A stretch of 64,000 nucleotides of DNA from Nitzschia sp. pyKryTriq1 (Eukaryota > Bacillariophyta > Bacillariophyceae > Bacillariales > Bacillariaceae), in the NCBI GenBank assembly GCA_956465555.1, contig OY101128.1, positions 496,001 to 560,000 of the forward strand. The letters are read 5' to 3'. The translations under genes were made by a program, and so were the position numbers. How positions within the stretch are numbered: the stretch's first letter is position 1; each line of letters opens with the position of its first letter. Below, in pieces: positions 1-10,860 of the stretch. Below the pieces are notes generated by a model, which made no database searches, was not told where the DNA came from, and saw only the letters and a program-made list of their open reading frames with translations.

Positions 1-2156
1 TCATCTACGAATCGAATATTTTTCCTCAAAAGATGCTCATGCCGCTCAATCTTTGGTTTTTCGAATGTGACTTCGTCCTCGTCGTCGTCATCACGCTCAT
101 CGTCCTCATCCTTGATACCAGGGCCCTGAATCAAGATATCCGCTTCGTACTCATACTGTCCATTATGCTGTGGCACTTCCTTTCTACCCACTATATCGCA
201 CGGATACCATGCCTTGCGAGTAGAATCTAGACACTCGATATTAATGTTCTTCGAGTACGGATTGCCCCCTTCTTCTTCTTCGAGGGTCCGAATGGGCCTC
301 GTCAAATCTTGATTCAACTCGGCCGCTCCGACATAGAGTGGATGTTCCGCGGCCAAATAGGGATGCGGTTCCCACAACTCGACGTGGTGATTCCAAGCCT
401 CCTCCCAATCGCTTCCATAGTCCAAGAGAACTTCTTCTCCTGGTGCGATGTCCCGCAAAGCAATATAATCCACTCCCAAGCAGGTGGTAAAATGATAGGC
501 CAATTCGATTGGTGTCTTGGTGAGACATTGTGAATCAAACCAGCTCGTGTTGGTAGCCCAAACGAGTTTTACGTTTGGCTCGTGAGAATGATTAATGTAG
601 GGCGTGGAGGAACCATAGGGGCAAAACAACAAGGGCGATTCCTCGGCGGGTCGTCCAAAACAATAATTGAGCGCTAGTTGGATTCCCTGAAAACGGTCCA
701 GATCGCGTTGATCACGATACCGTCCTGTTTTTTCATTCCGTACACGTTTGGCCCCATACATGTTGAGCATGGATCGATCCGCAACATGAAGCAAGGGTGC
801 ATGAGCCACAATATCGCCCGTGGAAAATGAACGTCGGGCAAAGGCGCCTCTGCCAGCTTGCGGAATCTTGGAGTTTCCGGGAATAATTCCATCCATACAT
901 CGACCGTGTGTTTGCAGCCATTCCTTGGATCGAATACTTTTCTGCAACTCATATTTCTCTAAACCACCGGCTTTCATGGCCTCTTGAGCATCGGCCCACG
1001 ATCTGGGAAGGGCCCGGATGGCGGCCACTTCTAGCTCCAATGCTTCTTCCAATAATACCGAGATCGCTTCTACTGTTTCTTTGGAGATACCATCCTGGGG
1101 AGACTTATTTGAATGAGCTTTCACAAAGTCCTTGAGGGAGTCATCGAAATCGTCAACATGTTCGGACAAGACGACCAAATTCCACAATTCTTCAGCCATT
1201 GTTCGTTGTTCGGTCAAGAAGTGCGATTTATGTGCCTCCCAAAAGAGAGTAAATGCTTTGAAAAACTCCCCAGCCTCCTTCCAGTCCTCTTCCAGTGGTA
1301 CAATTCCAATCGTCTCCTCCCGCTCTTCAAACCACGCATGCCCATAAGATCCGAACAGTTCGGCATACGGTGGAATGGACCGAATGATGGGTGTTTGGTA
1401 TCCATGATACGCCGAAAAAGCTCCAACTCCTGGATCTTTGGATCGATGCATCATCCTCATATTATTATTATTATTATTATTATTTTCATCATCACCATGA
1501 TTCATTGCATTGTCGACCTGCAAATGTCCTGGCTCTTGCACATTGTTCAACGCAAAGTGACTGCAGGGCAACGATCCCGTCCCCGGAATCATCATGTGCG
1601 AGTCGTCGGGAAAGTGCGGGTCCAAATCAAAATCGCCCATCGAAATGAAAAAGTTCATTAAATAGTCTCTCCAATTCTTGCCGTGATGATGCTTCTTATT
1701 TCTTTTGGGTGATGATGGTATCACATCATCGTCGTCGTCGTCGTCCTCGTCGTCGTCGTCCTCGTCGTCCTCGTCGTCATATTTAAACTCTCCATTATGA
1801 AATTCCACATCTATCCAGGGAACAGCTACTTGATCGGCATCCAAACCATGAGTACTGCCTTTGGCTAGCCGATAATCGCCGTTGAACGCTCCTAATCCAG
1901 CATTGGGAATCGTCGAAGGTGCTACCCAAATACTGCAAGTATCATCAGTCGTATCCTGAGCATCTGCATTATCACCATCACCATCACCATCACCAGTGGT
2001 ACTGGCCGCCGCCATTGCCAGCGCGACGAACGATGGTGATGACGATGATGGGAACCTCGTGGTCGTCGTCGTTGTCGTCAGTAGCAGCAACGCGGATGCT
2101 GCAACGACCACGGCGACCACGACATTTGGTCGCTGATGTTGGCGCAGTAGTAGCAT
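1..2156 (-). CDS. Tandem SET-domain protein, 5' part (runs off left edge)
   Basis: One open frame runs from the ATG at 2156-2154 to the window edge (718 codons, no stop). The N-terminus is a hydrophobic leader (about residues 11-26) and a Ser/Thr-rich stretch. A first SET-like region spans about residues 81-275: it opens with STIPNAGLGAF, contains LPCSHFALNN where the NHS motif should be, and ends with PPYAELFGSYGHAWF, resembling the SET closing DYG segment. Acidic and poly-Asn linkers interrupt it. A second, canonical SET domain spans about 421-585: IPQAGRGAFA, then YINHSHEPNV (the NHS cofactor and knot motif), then GEEVLLDYGSDW. SET domains transfer methyl groups from S-adenosylmethionine to lysine. 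The first copy looks degenerate and may be structural. The leader suggests secretory or plastid routing, which is uncertain. The substrate is unknown and the C-terminus lies outside the window. Confidence 0.85.
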   Translation of the reverse strand, partial: MLLLRQHQRPNVVVAVVVAASALLLLTTTTTTTRFPSSSSPSFVALAMAAASTTGDGDGDGDNADAQDTTDDTCSIWVAPSTIPNAGLGAFNGDYRLAKGSTHGLDADQVAVPWIDVEFHNGEFKYDDEDDEDDDDEDDDDDDDVIPSSPKRNKKHHHGKNWRDYLMNFFISMGDFDLDPHFPDDSHMMIPGTGSLPCSHFALNNVQEPGHLQVDNAMNHGDDENNNNNNNNMRMMHRSKDPGVGAFSAYHGYQTPIIRSIPPYAELFGSYGHAWFEEREETIGIVPLEEDWKEAGEFFKAFTLFWEAHKSHFLTEQRTMAEELWNLVVLSEHVDDFDDSLKDFVKAHSNKSPQDGISKETVEAISVLLEEALELEVAAIRALPRSWADAQEAMKAGGLEKYELQKSIRSKEWLQTHGRCMDGIIPGNSKIPQAGRGAFARRSFSTGDIVAHAPLLHVADRSMLNMYGAKRVRNEKTGRYRDQRDLDRFQGIQLALNYCFGRPAEESPLLFCPYGSSTPYINHSHEPNVKLVWATNTSWFDSQCLTKTPIELAYHFTTCLGVDYIALRDIAPGEEVLLDYGSDWEEAWNHHVELWEPHPYLAAEHPLYVGAAELNQDLTRPIRTLEEEEGGNPYSKNINIECLDSTRKAWYPCDIVGRKEVPQHNGQYEYEADILIQGPGIKDEDDERDDDDEDEVTFEKPKIERHEHLLRKNIRFVD

Positions 2157-3903
2157 CCTTTCAATACTACTACTTGTACGCGATGTTCGAATGATGCTGC
2201 TCCAGAGGTATGAGTGGAATGGAATGATATGATATGATATGATATGATACGATGCGAACACGAATAACAACAGAGAAGCAAGTTAGCAAGAATCAATCAT
2301 CATCGTCACATCATGTGCACATCATCGCAATGCCAGTGCAAAAGGAAACTCTACCGGCACAAATGAACCGGTAACTGGTACATACCAGTACAATTACCAG
2401 GGAGCTGGGGGAATCCTCGTTTTAGGGGTCCAAAACAGAGTTCTCGCTCGCTCACCATTTATTATCATAGCAGCTTGACTAATATGACCAAATAGAGTTG
2501 TACGGACAGCGGACGGTTGATACTGTAGTTGACTACGACGATCGACGAGTCGTCCGAGTCATCCTCACTTCCAGTCGTCACGTGTACCGCGTACGTAGAA
2601 CAGTTCGGGGTGCGTTGGGTGTTGGAGCCAGTCACGTACGTAGGACGGACGGTGAGTGGGCATTTTTTGAAGAATCATCGGATAGGTCGAGGTATCGATT
2701 CATGCACCATGCATGCATGGAGCCGCAGTGGTCTTGCACAAAAAAAAAGTAGTAGAGAGCTCTTATTGTCTTCTATCTCTATCATAACTGATACAGGTAC
2801 ACAAGCAACCTCTTTCTCAAGGCCATTACTACCAGGGAAGTGAAGTGCTACCCTCAAGTAATAGTTCGATGACTTCATTTATTTTCAGTGATTGCAACCA
2901 TGCTGGTACAAAAGGGGCTGGACAGTCTGAAGGGGTCGATTGTGTGTGTTGAAAGTACGTAAGATTGGGTCGTTTTTGTTGTCCGAAAACCAGTAAAACA
3001 CTGGTAGTCCAGTACACCCCCCCCCGTCTCTCGTCCGCCTGTGAGTCCCTTATTCGGAGTCGTGCGACTTTGAGGTTCTGTTACGTTTCTACTGAGAGGG
3101 TACGTCACGTAGGCCAGGTACAAAAATGAACTGCTCCGAGCAAAATTTTCTGCCCATAGTCCATACTGTACCGGTACAGTACGAGTACAGCAGATTCCTT
3201 CCCCGAAACGGGTAGAAATTCAAATTTCAGGGGTAGAAAAAAATATTTCCTCCCCCGCTGACCTACTAGATAGAGTAGAGTACCAGTACCGGTACCGGAA
3301 GAGTATCCAGTGGTCTTCCAACGAACGCCAAGACAATGCAAACTACAAAGATCTGCGTCTTGCATTCTCCGACGAACCATAAATACTACCATAATTTCCA
3401 TAATTAATTGCTAGTGAAGATGAGGCATTATTAATATCGAAAGGTACACGTAGTGGTAAGGGCTACATACACATTAAAAATTAATGGGCTGCTTGAAGAA
3501 CATTCGGGCGGGCAAGATTCTGTCGGGTGTGTGCGTGCGTGGTGCGTGGACGAGTTTTTTTCCTTTTCCCTGCATGCATTTTTAGAAGCAGCTGATTACT
3601 ACTTCTTCGTAGAAGGTTCTGAAGGTTTCTAACGAGGAAGATACGCCACCACAATGCAGAACGTCAGATCGAGAACCATACGGAACCGGTACAGTACTGT
3701 TCTCGTACGTTTTGTACTGCGTATCTTCGACTTTTCACAAGAGGCCAGATTTCAGAGAGGTTTTACAATCTTTTCTCTCGTCGTACCCTTCCATTTCGTG
3801 TTCTTGGCCTTCGACATCATTCTGTATGTCATTACGAGCGACTACAAGAACTCTCGTTCCAAGTTCAAAGTGGTACTATCTATTATTTTAAAAGAGTAAC
3901 AAC
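2157..3903. other. Intergenic spacer upstream of two divergent genes
   Basis: No supported gene. It separates the SET gene (minus) from the glycosyltransferase (plus) and should hold both promoters. A tgata/tgatat microsatellite lies near 2221-2250. Words such as ACCGGTAC and GTACCAGTAC recur near 2340-2400, 3160-3200 and 3280-3300. Short open frames here have no recognisable domain. One of 81 codons (3654-3899) ends 4 nt before the glycosyltransferase ATG and could be an upstream ORF. Confidence 0.6.
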
Positions 3904-5619
3904 ATGATGAGCTTGAAAACCAGCCATGCCGGTTCAACGATCACGCTTCTTCTGGCGTGCTGTTCGTTTATGGTTCGTACAAGCATGATACCAGCAGGCG
4001 TTTTTGTGGACGCCTTTCAAGGCCGAGAAATCCCGTCGACGGTCCCCACATCTCCTGGTACGGCTCTCTTTGTGGCTCATTTTCTAGTCAACACAGAGAT
4101 CAACCAAATGTTGGACATGGCGGACGAGTTGTCGGCTTTGGGGCACGAATCTCAGTTTGTGGTTTCCACCATGTACGCCGACAACGTCCGCAAGCGAGGA
4201 TATCCCGTGGTGGCAGAAACCCCCGATATGAGTAAGATGGAACCCTGGTGGTCCAACTGGCAAAATGACAACATGGCCCAGGGAATTCCTGCTCGTTCCT
4301 GGAGCGAATATTTTCGTCGCAGCATTAAGAATGCCTTCCAAGCCTCTTCGGAACTGTACGAGCCATCCCTCGTTATTCTCAAGGATCATCTCGAGGCCCG
4401 CCCAAAGCTGCCCGATGTGATTGTTGCCAGCTTTTTCTCCGACATGGCCTTTGATCTCGCAAGGTATCACGATATTCCCCTGGCCGTCAGTAACGCCTCT
4501 CCCCTGGGGAGCATCTATAATTATGAGGATGTGCCAGCGTGTCCTTCCGGCTTGTACTGGGGATCTTTGCAAGACTATCAATCCTTTTGGTATCGATTCC
4601 AAAAGTTTATTATCTTCGGAAACATCATGTCGATTGCTATTCCCATGAGCTTTCGCCTCAATGCTATTCGTGATAAGCATGGACTCCCTCCGGTCAATGA
4701 TCCCATGGAGGTCTTGAACCGTGCCACTTGGATCGTTGGGTATCCGTTCGGAATTGAATTTGCCAGAAAGCTTCGGCCCTTGACCAAAGTGGTCGGCTTT
4801 ATCACCCAACCCTATCAACCTCCTCGTCTAGAAGGAGCGGAAATGTCCCCTTCAGACCAAAAACTGGAGCAGCTTTTGGATCAACATTCCGATGGGGTTG
4901 TCTATGCTGCCTTTGGAAGTCTAGCATATTTGACTCAAGAGTGGTTCGATGGGATCATTCAAGGAATGTCTCAATGGGCCAACGACCAAACCAGCACCAG
5001 TCCGAACAAAAACAACGCCATGGGAATTATTGCCATTAAAGAAGACAATCGACGCCATTTGAATGTTGCCAAGATTCCCGACAATGTCCAACTCCTTTCG
5101 TGGACCAATCAAAAAATGATCTTGGCGCACGCGCACACCAAGGCCTTTATTACTCATGCTGGACAAGGCTCCCTGGCGGAAGGTGTCCACAATCAAGTTC
5201 CCATGTTGGCATTTCCATTGTTTGCGGATCAATTTACAAATGGACAGAAGATTGTAGAGGCCGGGATTGGAGCCATGATCAACCAACGTGTCGAATCATT
5301 CATATCTGCAGCCAAAGTGGCCGAAAGCCTTGGCAATATCACATCCAATCCTACGATTATGGAAAATCTCAATCGCCACTATCAAATCAGTGCGCGGATG
5401 GGAGGTGCCAAGGCGGCTGCAGCGATTCTGGAAGATATGATAGTCTTTGGGCATTTGGATCACTTGATCCCACTGGAAGAAAAGTCATCCTTTGTCGCCA
5501 ATACAAATGCCGACATATATGGCGCGTTTCTGCTCCTTTTGGCAGTCGGATTCTATGGGGTGAAGACCATGATTAAAAAACTCATGGGCGTGGTGGGGCG
5601 TAAAGTCAAGCAGGCCTAA
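3904..5619 (+). CDS. UDP-glycosyltransferase (GT1 family), membrane-anchored
   Basis: A 571-residue intronless protein. It would transfer a sugar from a UDP-sugar to a small lipophilic acceptor, probably in the ER lumen. The N-terminus has a hydrophobic segment (about 13-25) suited to a signal peptide. A candidate catalytic His is at 59 in LFVAHFLVNTE. The donor-binding GT1 signature starts at His418 (HAGQGSLAEGVHNQVPML, then PLFADQFTNGQ). The C-terminus has a membrane segment (about 538-556) followed by a Lys-rich tail, the layout of animal and insect UGTs. Length is close to the usual 500-550. Two adjacent ATGs (3904 and 3907) are equivalent starts. The acceptor cannot be read from sequence. 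The duplicated SLC4 fragment begins about 18 nt past the stop and reads toward this gene. Confidence 0.9.
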   Translation: MMSLKTSHAGSTITLLLACCSFMVRTSMIPAGVFVDAFQGREIPSTVPTSPGTALFVAHFLVNTEINQMLDMADELSALGHESQFVVSTMYADNVRKRGYPVVAETPDMSKMEPWWSNWQNDNMAQGIPARSWSEYFRRSIKNAFQASSELYEPSLVILKDHLEARPKLPDVIVASFFSDMAFDLARYHDIPLAVSNASPLGSIYNYEDVPACPSGLYWGSLQDYQSFWYRFQKFIIFGNIMSIAIPMSFRLNAIRDKHGLPPVNDPMEVLNRATWIVGYPFGIEFARKLRPLTKVVGFITQPYQPPRLEGAEMSPSDQKLEQLLDQHSDGVVYAAFGSLAYLTQEWFDGIIQGMSQWANDQTSTSPNKNNAMGIIAIKEDNRRHLNVAKIPDNVQLLSWTNQKMILAHAHTKAFITHAGQGSLAEGVHNQVPMLAFPLFADQFTNGQKIVEAGIGAMINQRVESFISAAKVAESLGNITSNPTIMENLNRHYQISARMGGAKAAAAILEDMIVFGHLDHLIPLEEKSSFVANTNADIYGAFLLLLAVGFYGVKTMIKKLMGVVGRKVKQA

Positions 5620-5636
5620 AGAACTACCACTTCGGG

Positions 5637-6056
5637 ATTATGGTCCGGGGTCCAGAATCGTTTTCGACGACGTTCATCCACCCATTCTACACAGATGATT
5701 GATGTACATTTGTATTTTTTTCATATTACGGTACTCGCAGTCTATATCATCAAAACTGATTCTATGTATTTTACTGTACAAACTATAGTAGTCTATACAT
5801 TGTCCTCACCGACGACGTTGTTGTTCATCTCGGTAGGACTGGCGTCAGAGGACGAGTCGTAGTCCTCGCGCAAGGATCCTTCCTTGGCAGCGATCCATTC
5901 TTCGACTTCCTCGTCGTAGCCGTCCAGCAAGCAAAGCTCCCAGCCCTGAAAGAATTTGGGCGCCAAGAACAGACGGGCGGGAATACACAAGAGAGTCATG
6001 AAGGGGAAAATGATGGCAACCGATGGTGTGTTTTGCACAAAAAGGACACCCAAGGA
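5637..6056 (-). pseudogene. Truncated inverted copy of the SLC4 transporter 3' end
   Basis: On the minus strand this matches the last 86 codons, the stop and about 150 nt of 3' flank of the SLC4 gene at about 23,560-23,985. Over the coding part I count 7 differences in about 255 nt (4 amino-acid changes: F to L, E to Q, A to G, T to N). The 3' flank is more diverged, with many substitutions and small indels. The match starts abruptly at about 6056 with no promoter, start or upstream membrane segments, so it is a dead fragment rather than a gene. It is a host duplication. Confidence 0.9.
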
Positions 6057-6879
6057 CTAGTACTCTAGGTAGTCTACGAACAGCTTTATGAGTGGCAACG
6101 GTTTCATTTGGACGATTCGATGCAACACCAGTGGATCTTTTCCAAAAACAAAGTTGTTGTTGTTAAGAAATTCAAGCACCACATTGATTAACAACAAGCT
6201 GAACGAGGGGAGGCATTGACTACGGGTACGATCCACGAAGGAGCACCTCTATATTCTGCTCCTGTTTCGTGGTTTTGGTCGGTACTGCATGCACAGCAAG
6301 TAGTAGGGTGGATAGTAGTTATTGTTCAGAGTGGTGACTGAATATGAGTCAGTGGCATTGTTATTAACCGCTCTCGCACGCTCGCAAGTCGACGTCGACA
6401 CTCGACCGATAGAGACCCAAACATGTTGTTGTATTCAGAGAATGAGCAAGATAGCACTGCTGCGCTTTTGGCTTTTGGCTTTCGGCGCTCGCGCTTGGCC
6501 CACACGCGAAAATGATAATGCTTACCGTTGGGTTGAATTTAATATGGATGTTAAAAAGCGACGTAAGCAAGAGCCTGTCACAGGCCTCTGAAAGGCATAT
6601 CTTTGACTGATCTTTGAGGCCCTGCACTTAGTCGATCGGGTCCATCAAAAAGCTCGCTCGTGGATAAACAACAACTTCTGCTGCCGCGGGAAGAAAGAAG
6701 AAAGATCCATCGATCGTCATCTTCCCTCTTCTTCGGGTCCTTCCTCTTGTTTTTGATGGCTGAGACACGAGACACCCTAAAGACGGCACCACAGGTCATT
6801 GTGCCATTGTGTCATTGCATCTCCATTCCCTCTCTACCGTACGTACCAGTACGAACTGCAGCCACTAGACTAGCAGAGC
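6057..6879. other. Intergenic spacer
   Basis: No supported gene. It lies between the duplicated SLC4 fragment and the aminopeptidase start and should contain the aminopeptidase promoter. Small open frames here lack domains. Confidence 0.6.
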
Positions 6880-8536
6880 ATGGTTTCCAAACTCCCCAAA
6901 GCGTCCCACATTCACATTCCGCTGGCCGAAAAGGCGGCGACCTTTCTGACCCAATCCCCGGACCCCTTTCATGCAGTCCACAACGTCGTCCAACGCCTCC
7001 AAGAGGCCGGCTTTCAAGGCTTGACCTCCTCCAATCCCTTTACCAACCTCCAAGCCGGTGGCAAGTACTATTATACGGTCGAGTCGTCCACTCTGGTCGC
7101 CTTTACGGTCGGCCCCAAGTTTCAAGCCCAACAGCCGTTTGGATTTCACATGATTGGTGGTCACACCGATTCGCCCAATTTGAAAATCAAGCCGCGGAGC
7201 AAAAAGAATGCGAGTGGTTGCACCATGCTGGGAGTCGAATGTTACGGGGGCGGCTTGTGGCATACTTGGTTTGACAGAGACTTGAGTGTGAGCGGCCGTG
7301 TCTTGATTCGCAAGAAGGAGGAGACCGACGATGGAATCATTCAACAGCGATTGGTAAAATTGGAAGATCCGATTGCCCGGATTTCTACCTTGTGCATTCA
7401 TTTGCAATCGGCAGAAGAACGCGCGGGATTTACGGTCAATAAAGAGAACCATACGGCCCCGATTGTCGCTACGGATAAGATTGCAAGTCAAGCGAATGAC
7501 CAAGCCAAGACAGTCCTCGAAGAAGGCGCCGAAGCTCAAGTCAATTCTACTACTAGCAATAGTGCGTGGAAAGAGGGCCACGAGCCTCTCTTGTTGCAAG
7601 CCATTGCGGAACAATTGGATGTGCCAGTCGACGATATTGTCGATTTTGAACTGAATTTGTACGATACGCAACCCGCTGCCTTGGGTGGGATTGCCAAGGA
7701 GTTCTTATATTCGGCTCGATTGGACAACTTGGCAACCGTATTTTGTGCGACAGAAGCCTTGTGTCAATATGCCACGGATACTTCAACTAGCACTACCCAT
7801 GCCGACTCTGCAGATGTCAGTGTTATGGTGGCCTTTGATCACGAAGAAGTCGGAAGTACATCGGCGAACGGAGCCGGATCTCCCGTCATGCAAGAGGCAT
7901 TGCAACGCATCGCTTCAGGATTGCATGGAGGCACCATGATTTCGCCAGATCTCTACTCGGCGTGCCTGCGACGCTCCTTTATTTTGAGCATCGATCAAGC
8001 CCATGCAATTCATCCCAACTACAGTAGCAAACATGAAGCGGCACATGCGCCACAATTGAACGCAGGAGTCGTCATCAAAACCAATTCCAATCAACGCTAC
8101 GCGACGAATGGAATTACGGCATTCGTCATTCGAGAGCTTGGAAGAATGGCAGGAATTCCCATTCAAGAATTTGTTGTCCGCAACGATTGTCCTTGTGGAT
8201 CGACCATTGGGCCGACTGTGAGTGCCTTGACGGGAATTCGAACGGTCGATGCGGGAATGCCACAATTGAGTATGCATTCGTGCCGTGAAGTCATGGGAAT
8301 TGTCGATTGTAAGTCCTTCTGTCGTTGCGAGTATTCATTCTGACGATGACAGTAATTGTGCCAATGTTCACTCACTCACTCACTCGCTCGCTCTCCTTAC
8401 TCAATATGGCGTTGTGTCCTCTCCTTACCGGTATGTCCTTGTACTTGTAGTGTATCACGGCGTGGAACTGTTCAAGACATTCTTTTCCAGGTTCCGAGAA
8501 TTGGACAACAAACTTTCCAAGCAAATCGACCCCTAG
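6880..8536 (+). CDS. M18-family aspartyl aminopeptidase (two exons)
   Basis: A zinc aminopeptidase that removes N-terminal Asp/Glu from peptides, usually a cytosolic or vacuolar oligomer. Exon 1 is 6880-8308, the intron 8309-8450 (GTAAGT to TTGTAG, 142 nt), and exon 2 8451-8536; 504 residues, close to the family's 450-500. Metal and catalytic motifs are present: GGHTDSPNLKIKP (His95, Asp97), SARLDN (Asp282), FDHEEVGS (Glu322, Glu323) and the C-terminal MHS. The intron is needed: read straight through, the protein ends in an unrelated tail, while splicing restores the family ending, YHGVELFKTFF. About 50 residues after His191 (DKIASQANDQAK and on) form a low-conservation insertion typical of the family. 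It converges with the JmjC gene. Confidence 0.93.
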
Positions 8537-8756
8537 TAGCTAGTAGTCGAGAAGATGGGAAACGCGAGAAAAATACCCAAAGGGAGTAGTCATCATGCGT
8601 GCAGGAAAAATTTGTTTGTAGCCTCCGCGGAAAGGGTTATCCTTGTACCGTTATGGGCAAGTCTGAAAGGGAGTTCTCTAGTAGATAGAAGGAAAGACAT
8701 TAGTAGATACCAGTATGCTAGTACTAGGACTACATATTGTTACGATATCATCATCG

Positions 8757-9746
8757 TCATCTCCACCATACATTGACACTCATAGACGTATCGATAGATC
8801 GGACAAAATGCCACCATTTGGAGGGAATGTACAGCATATCTCCTGGGTGAAGGACACACCGCATGGCCGTAGGGCTTTCCTCGTGGACAAACAAGGGATA
8901 CTTTTGGGCATCGACTCTCTCTGGATTGACAGGACTTGTATTCGATTGGAGTCCTTCATGTCCGGCATAGTGCCACATAATCCTAGCACCACTGTCGCTG
9001 CCATCACCTGCCGCAGATGACTTTTGTTTCTTTGGATCGTATAACCACACAGCTTTGCGTCCTACAAATTGCATCAAGATATTATCGAGAGGATCGAAAT
9101 GCAAAGGAGATACGCAGGCACGGGGACCCAGCCACATCATGACACTGTACAAGCGACCGAGTCCCACCCGATACCTTTCTTCGTTTTGACAAAATCCAGG
9201 AATAGAAATGTCTTTGTAGAGAGGTTCTGGAAGATCGTTTTGCGCCATGTACACCAATTCTTCACTGGAGATATTCGTGGGGAGTTCCCACGGATCGGTC
9301 GATCCTTCGTTTCCATGACGATCTTCGAACATTTGTAGATACTGTAGATAATCGTGTATTGGAATTTCGGCACGGCCCGTGTTGGCACTCGAATACGATC
9401 CACCAATTTCCACGGCGCCCATTTGATTCGGTGGCAAATCGTCGGAAAATGTTTTTAGGAGGTTCTTAGTGTTTTGCCAATGATGCACAGCGGGGGCCTC
9501 CAAGCCGGCACCCCGCAAGACGACAGGCGTTTGTTTTTCAAAATAGGGTCGAATAGCATCCGCCAAGGCAGCGTCATGGTTGGTGGTCCGTGTACTTGTA
9601 CTTGTACTTGTAGTGGCGACATTTACTTCGGCCACTGCCGTGTGGTTCCGGTCGGAAGACGACGAAGAAAAGAGGGCAGTTCGAAAGCGGTTGCAATCAG
9701 ACGAGCTTTGTATCGTTCGGAACCGTTGCAACTTTAAACCAACCAT
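8757..9746 (-). CDS. JmjC/cupin_8-type Fe(II)/2-oxoglutarate oxygenase-like protein
   Basis: A 329-residue protein from the ATG at 9746; an upstream in-frame extension begins with GTG and was not used. The N-terminus (MVGLKLQRFRT, then a Ser run) is basic and hydroxylated, so mitochondrial targeting is possible. The cupin core has the iron-binding HFD (His216, Asp218) in SPLHFDPLDN and a distal His313 in YIPSKWWHFVRS, preceded by HPGDMLYIP. This is the FIH/JMJD5/TYW5-like cupin_8 layout, whose members hydroxylate proteins or modified tRNA bases. TPVVLRG near the start of the fold is also typical. The substrate cannot be assigned. It is intronless and ends 220 nt from the aminopeptidase stop. 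Confidence 0.87.
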   Translation of the reverse strand: MVGLKLQRFRTIQSSSDCNRFRTALFSSSSSDRNHTAVAEVNVATTSTSTSTRTTNHDAALADAIRPYFEKQTPVVLRGAGLEAPAVHHWQNTKNLLKTFSDDLPPNQMGAVEIGGSYSSANTGRAEIPIHDYLQYLQMFEDRHGNEGSTDPWELPTNISSEELVYMAQNDLPEPLYKDISIPGFCQNEERYRVGLGRLYSVMMWLGPRACVSPLHFDPLDNILMQFVGRKAVWLYDPKKQKSSAAGDGSDSGARIMWHYAGHEGLQSNTSPVNPERVDAQKYPLFVHEESPTAMRCVLHPGDMLYIPSKWWHFVRSIDTSMSVNVWWR

Positions 9747-10860
9747 TATAGAGTATTGTTTGCTTGTACGTTCGCTCACTGATACTCACTCTTTGGAACT
9801 GGGGGAGTGAGTTGTATGTCGTCTCCCTTCTTGATATTTCCTATTTTGATGAGTATCTTCCAGCGTCCAGCAATGATGATGTTGAAATAGAGCATAGTAA
9901 AACACTTCCACCTCCCACCGACCGAGCGGCCATTCAGAGCAGGTTCAGAGGCCTGAGATAGGCTCTTTTTGACGTCGATCATACTGTACACAAAGGCACT
10001 CTTGCGCCACGACAGTTCCTGTAGAGTTCTGTACTGGAGCGACATTACCAACCCTCAAGATCAGAATCTGCGCACAATTATTTGCGCACACTTTTGAGGC
10101 TCTTTTTGACGTCTCGATCGGGGAGGGGTTACATGTCAGCGCTCCTTGTCCGTACGTCAACCGTACACACGTCTGTCCGTCGTCCGGAGAGAACCTTCGC
10201 TCGCTCTCTCGGTTCTCCCTCCCTCCGACCAGGAACAAAACACAAGACAGCAGAAACACAAGAGAGCAGTGACGAGAAGATTACTTGGTTCATTTGTTTC
10301 TCCTTGTCTCTTTTTCCTATCTTCACCTCCTTGCTGCCGTAGGTTTTGGTAGTCCAGAAAGGGGGTCTTCAGACCAGCAGGAACAAAAATAAGTGGTGCT
10401 TTGATTGGTAATATAGTAGAAGAACAATATCAATGTTTGTAGTGAGAGATTGGACATGTTCACTTGAAGAGCGAACGAAGTTGAGAGATTTTCGCCCTAT
10501 TTACTCCCGAGTCCAACCCATGACTCGATGATGACGTCAAATCAGATGACCGTTACTTTGTTCAAATTCCAACCATCGACGAAATCCTATCCGTTCCACT
10601 ACTACTGTTTTCCTCAATAACCCTTTCACTATAACTTCTTTTAGTTGTCAACTACTACATCATCTTCTCAGCTTTTTTTTTTTTTGATAACCCTGAGAAG
10701 ATGTGTTAGCCTTGTGGTTTTTTCTTGTGTTTCTGCTGTCTTGTGTTTTATTTCTGGTCGTAGGGTGCAAAATCGAAACCAGGACACGCAATAAGCAACA
10801 ACACCCAACCCAACACACAAAAAGCAACAACACACAACCCACCATCACGATCCGTGGACA
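9747..10860. other. Intergenic spacer
   Basis: No supported gene. The phrase GGCTCTTTTTGACGTC occurs twice (near 9960 and 10,098), a short direct repeat. An A/T tract (poly-T near 10,671-10,685) precedes the next gene. It should carry divergent promoters for the genes at 9746 (minus) and 10,861 (plus). Confidence 0.55.

Noticed and set aside
3654-3899. 81-codon frame just before the glycosyltransferase
   Set aside because: No domain and atypical composition; at most an upstream ORF in the 5' leader.
4084-4818. 244-codon minus-strand frame inside the glycosyltransferase
   Set aside because: Shadow of a strongly conserved plus-strand gene.
6660-7274. 204-codon plus-strand frame overlapping the aminopeptidase start
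   Set aside because: Different frame from the conserved M18 sequence; shadow.
9747-9779. 11-codon upstream extension of the JmjC-like protein
   Set aside because: Begins with GTG; the first ATG at 9746 gives a sensible leader.
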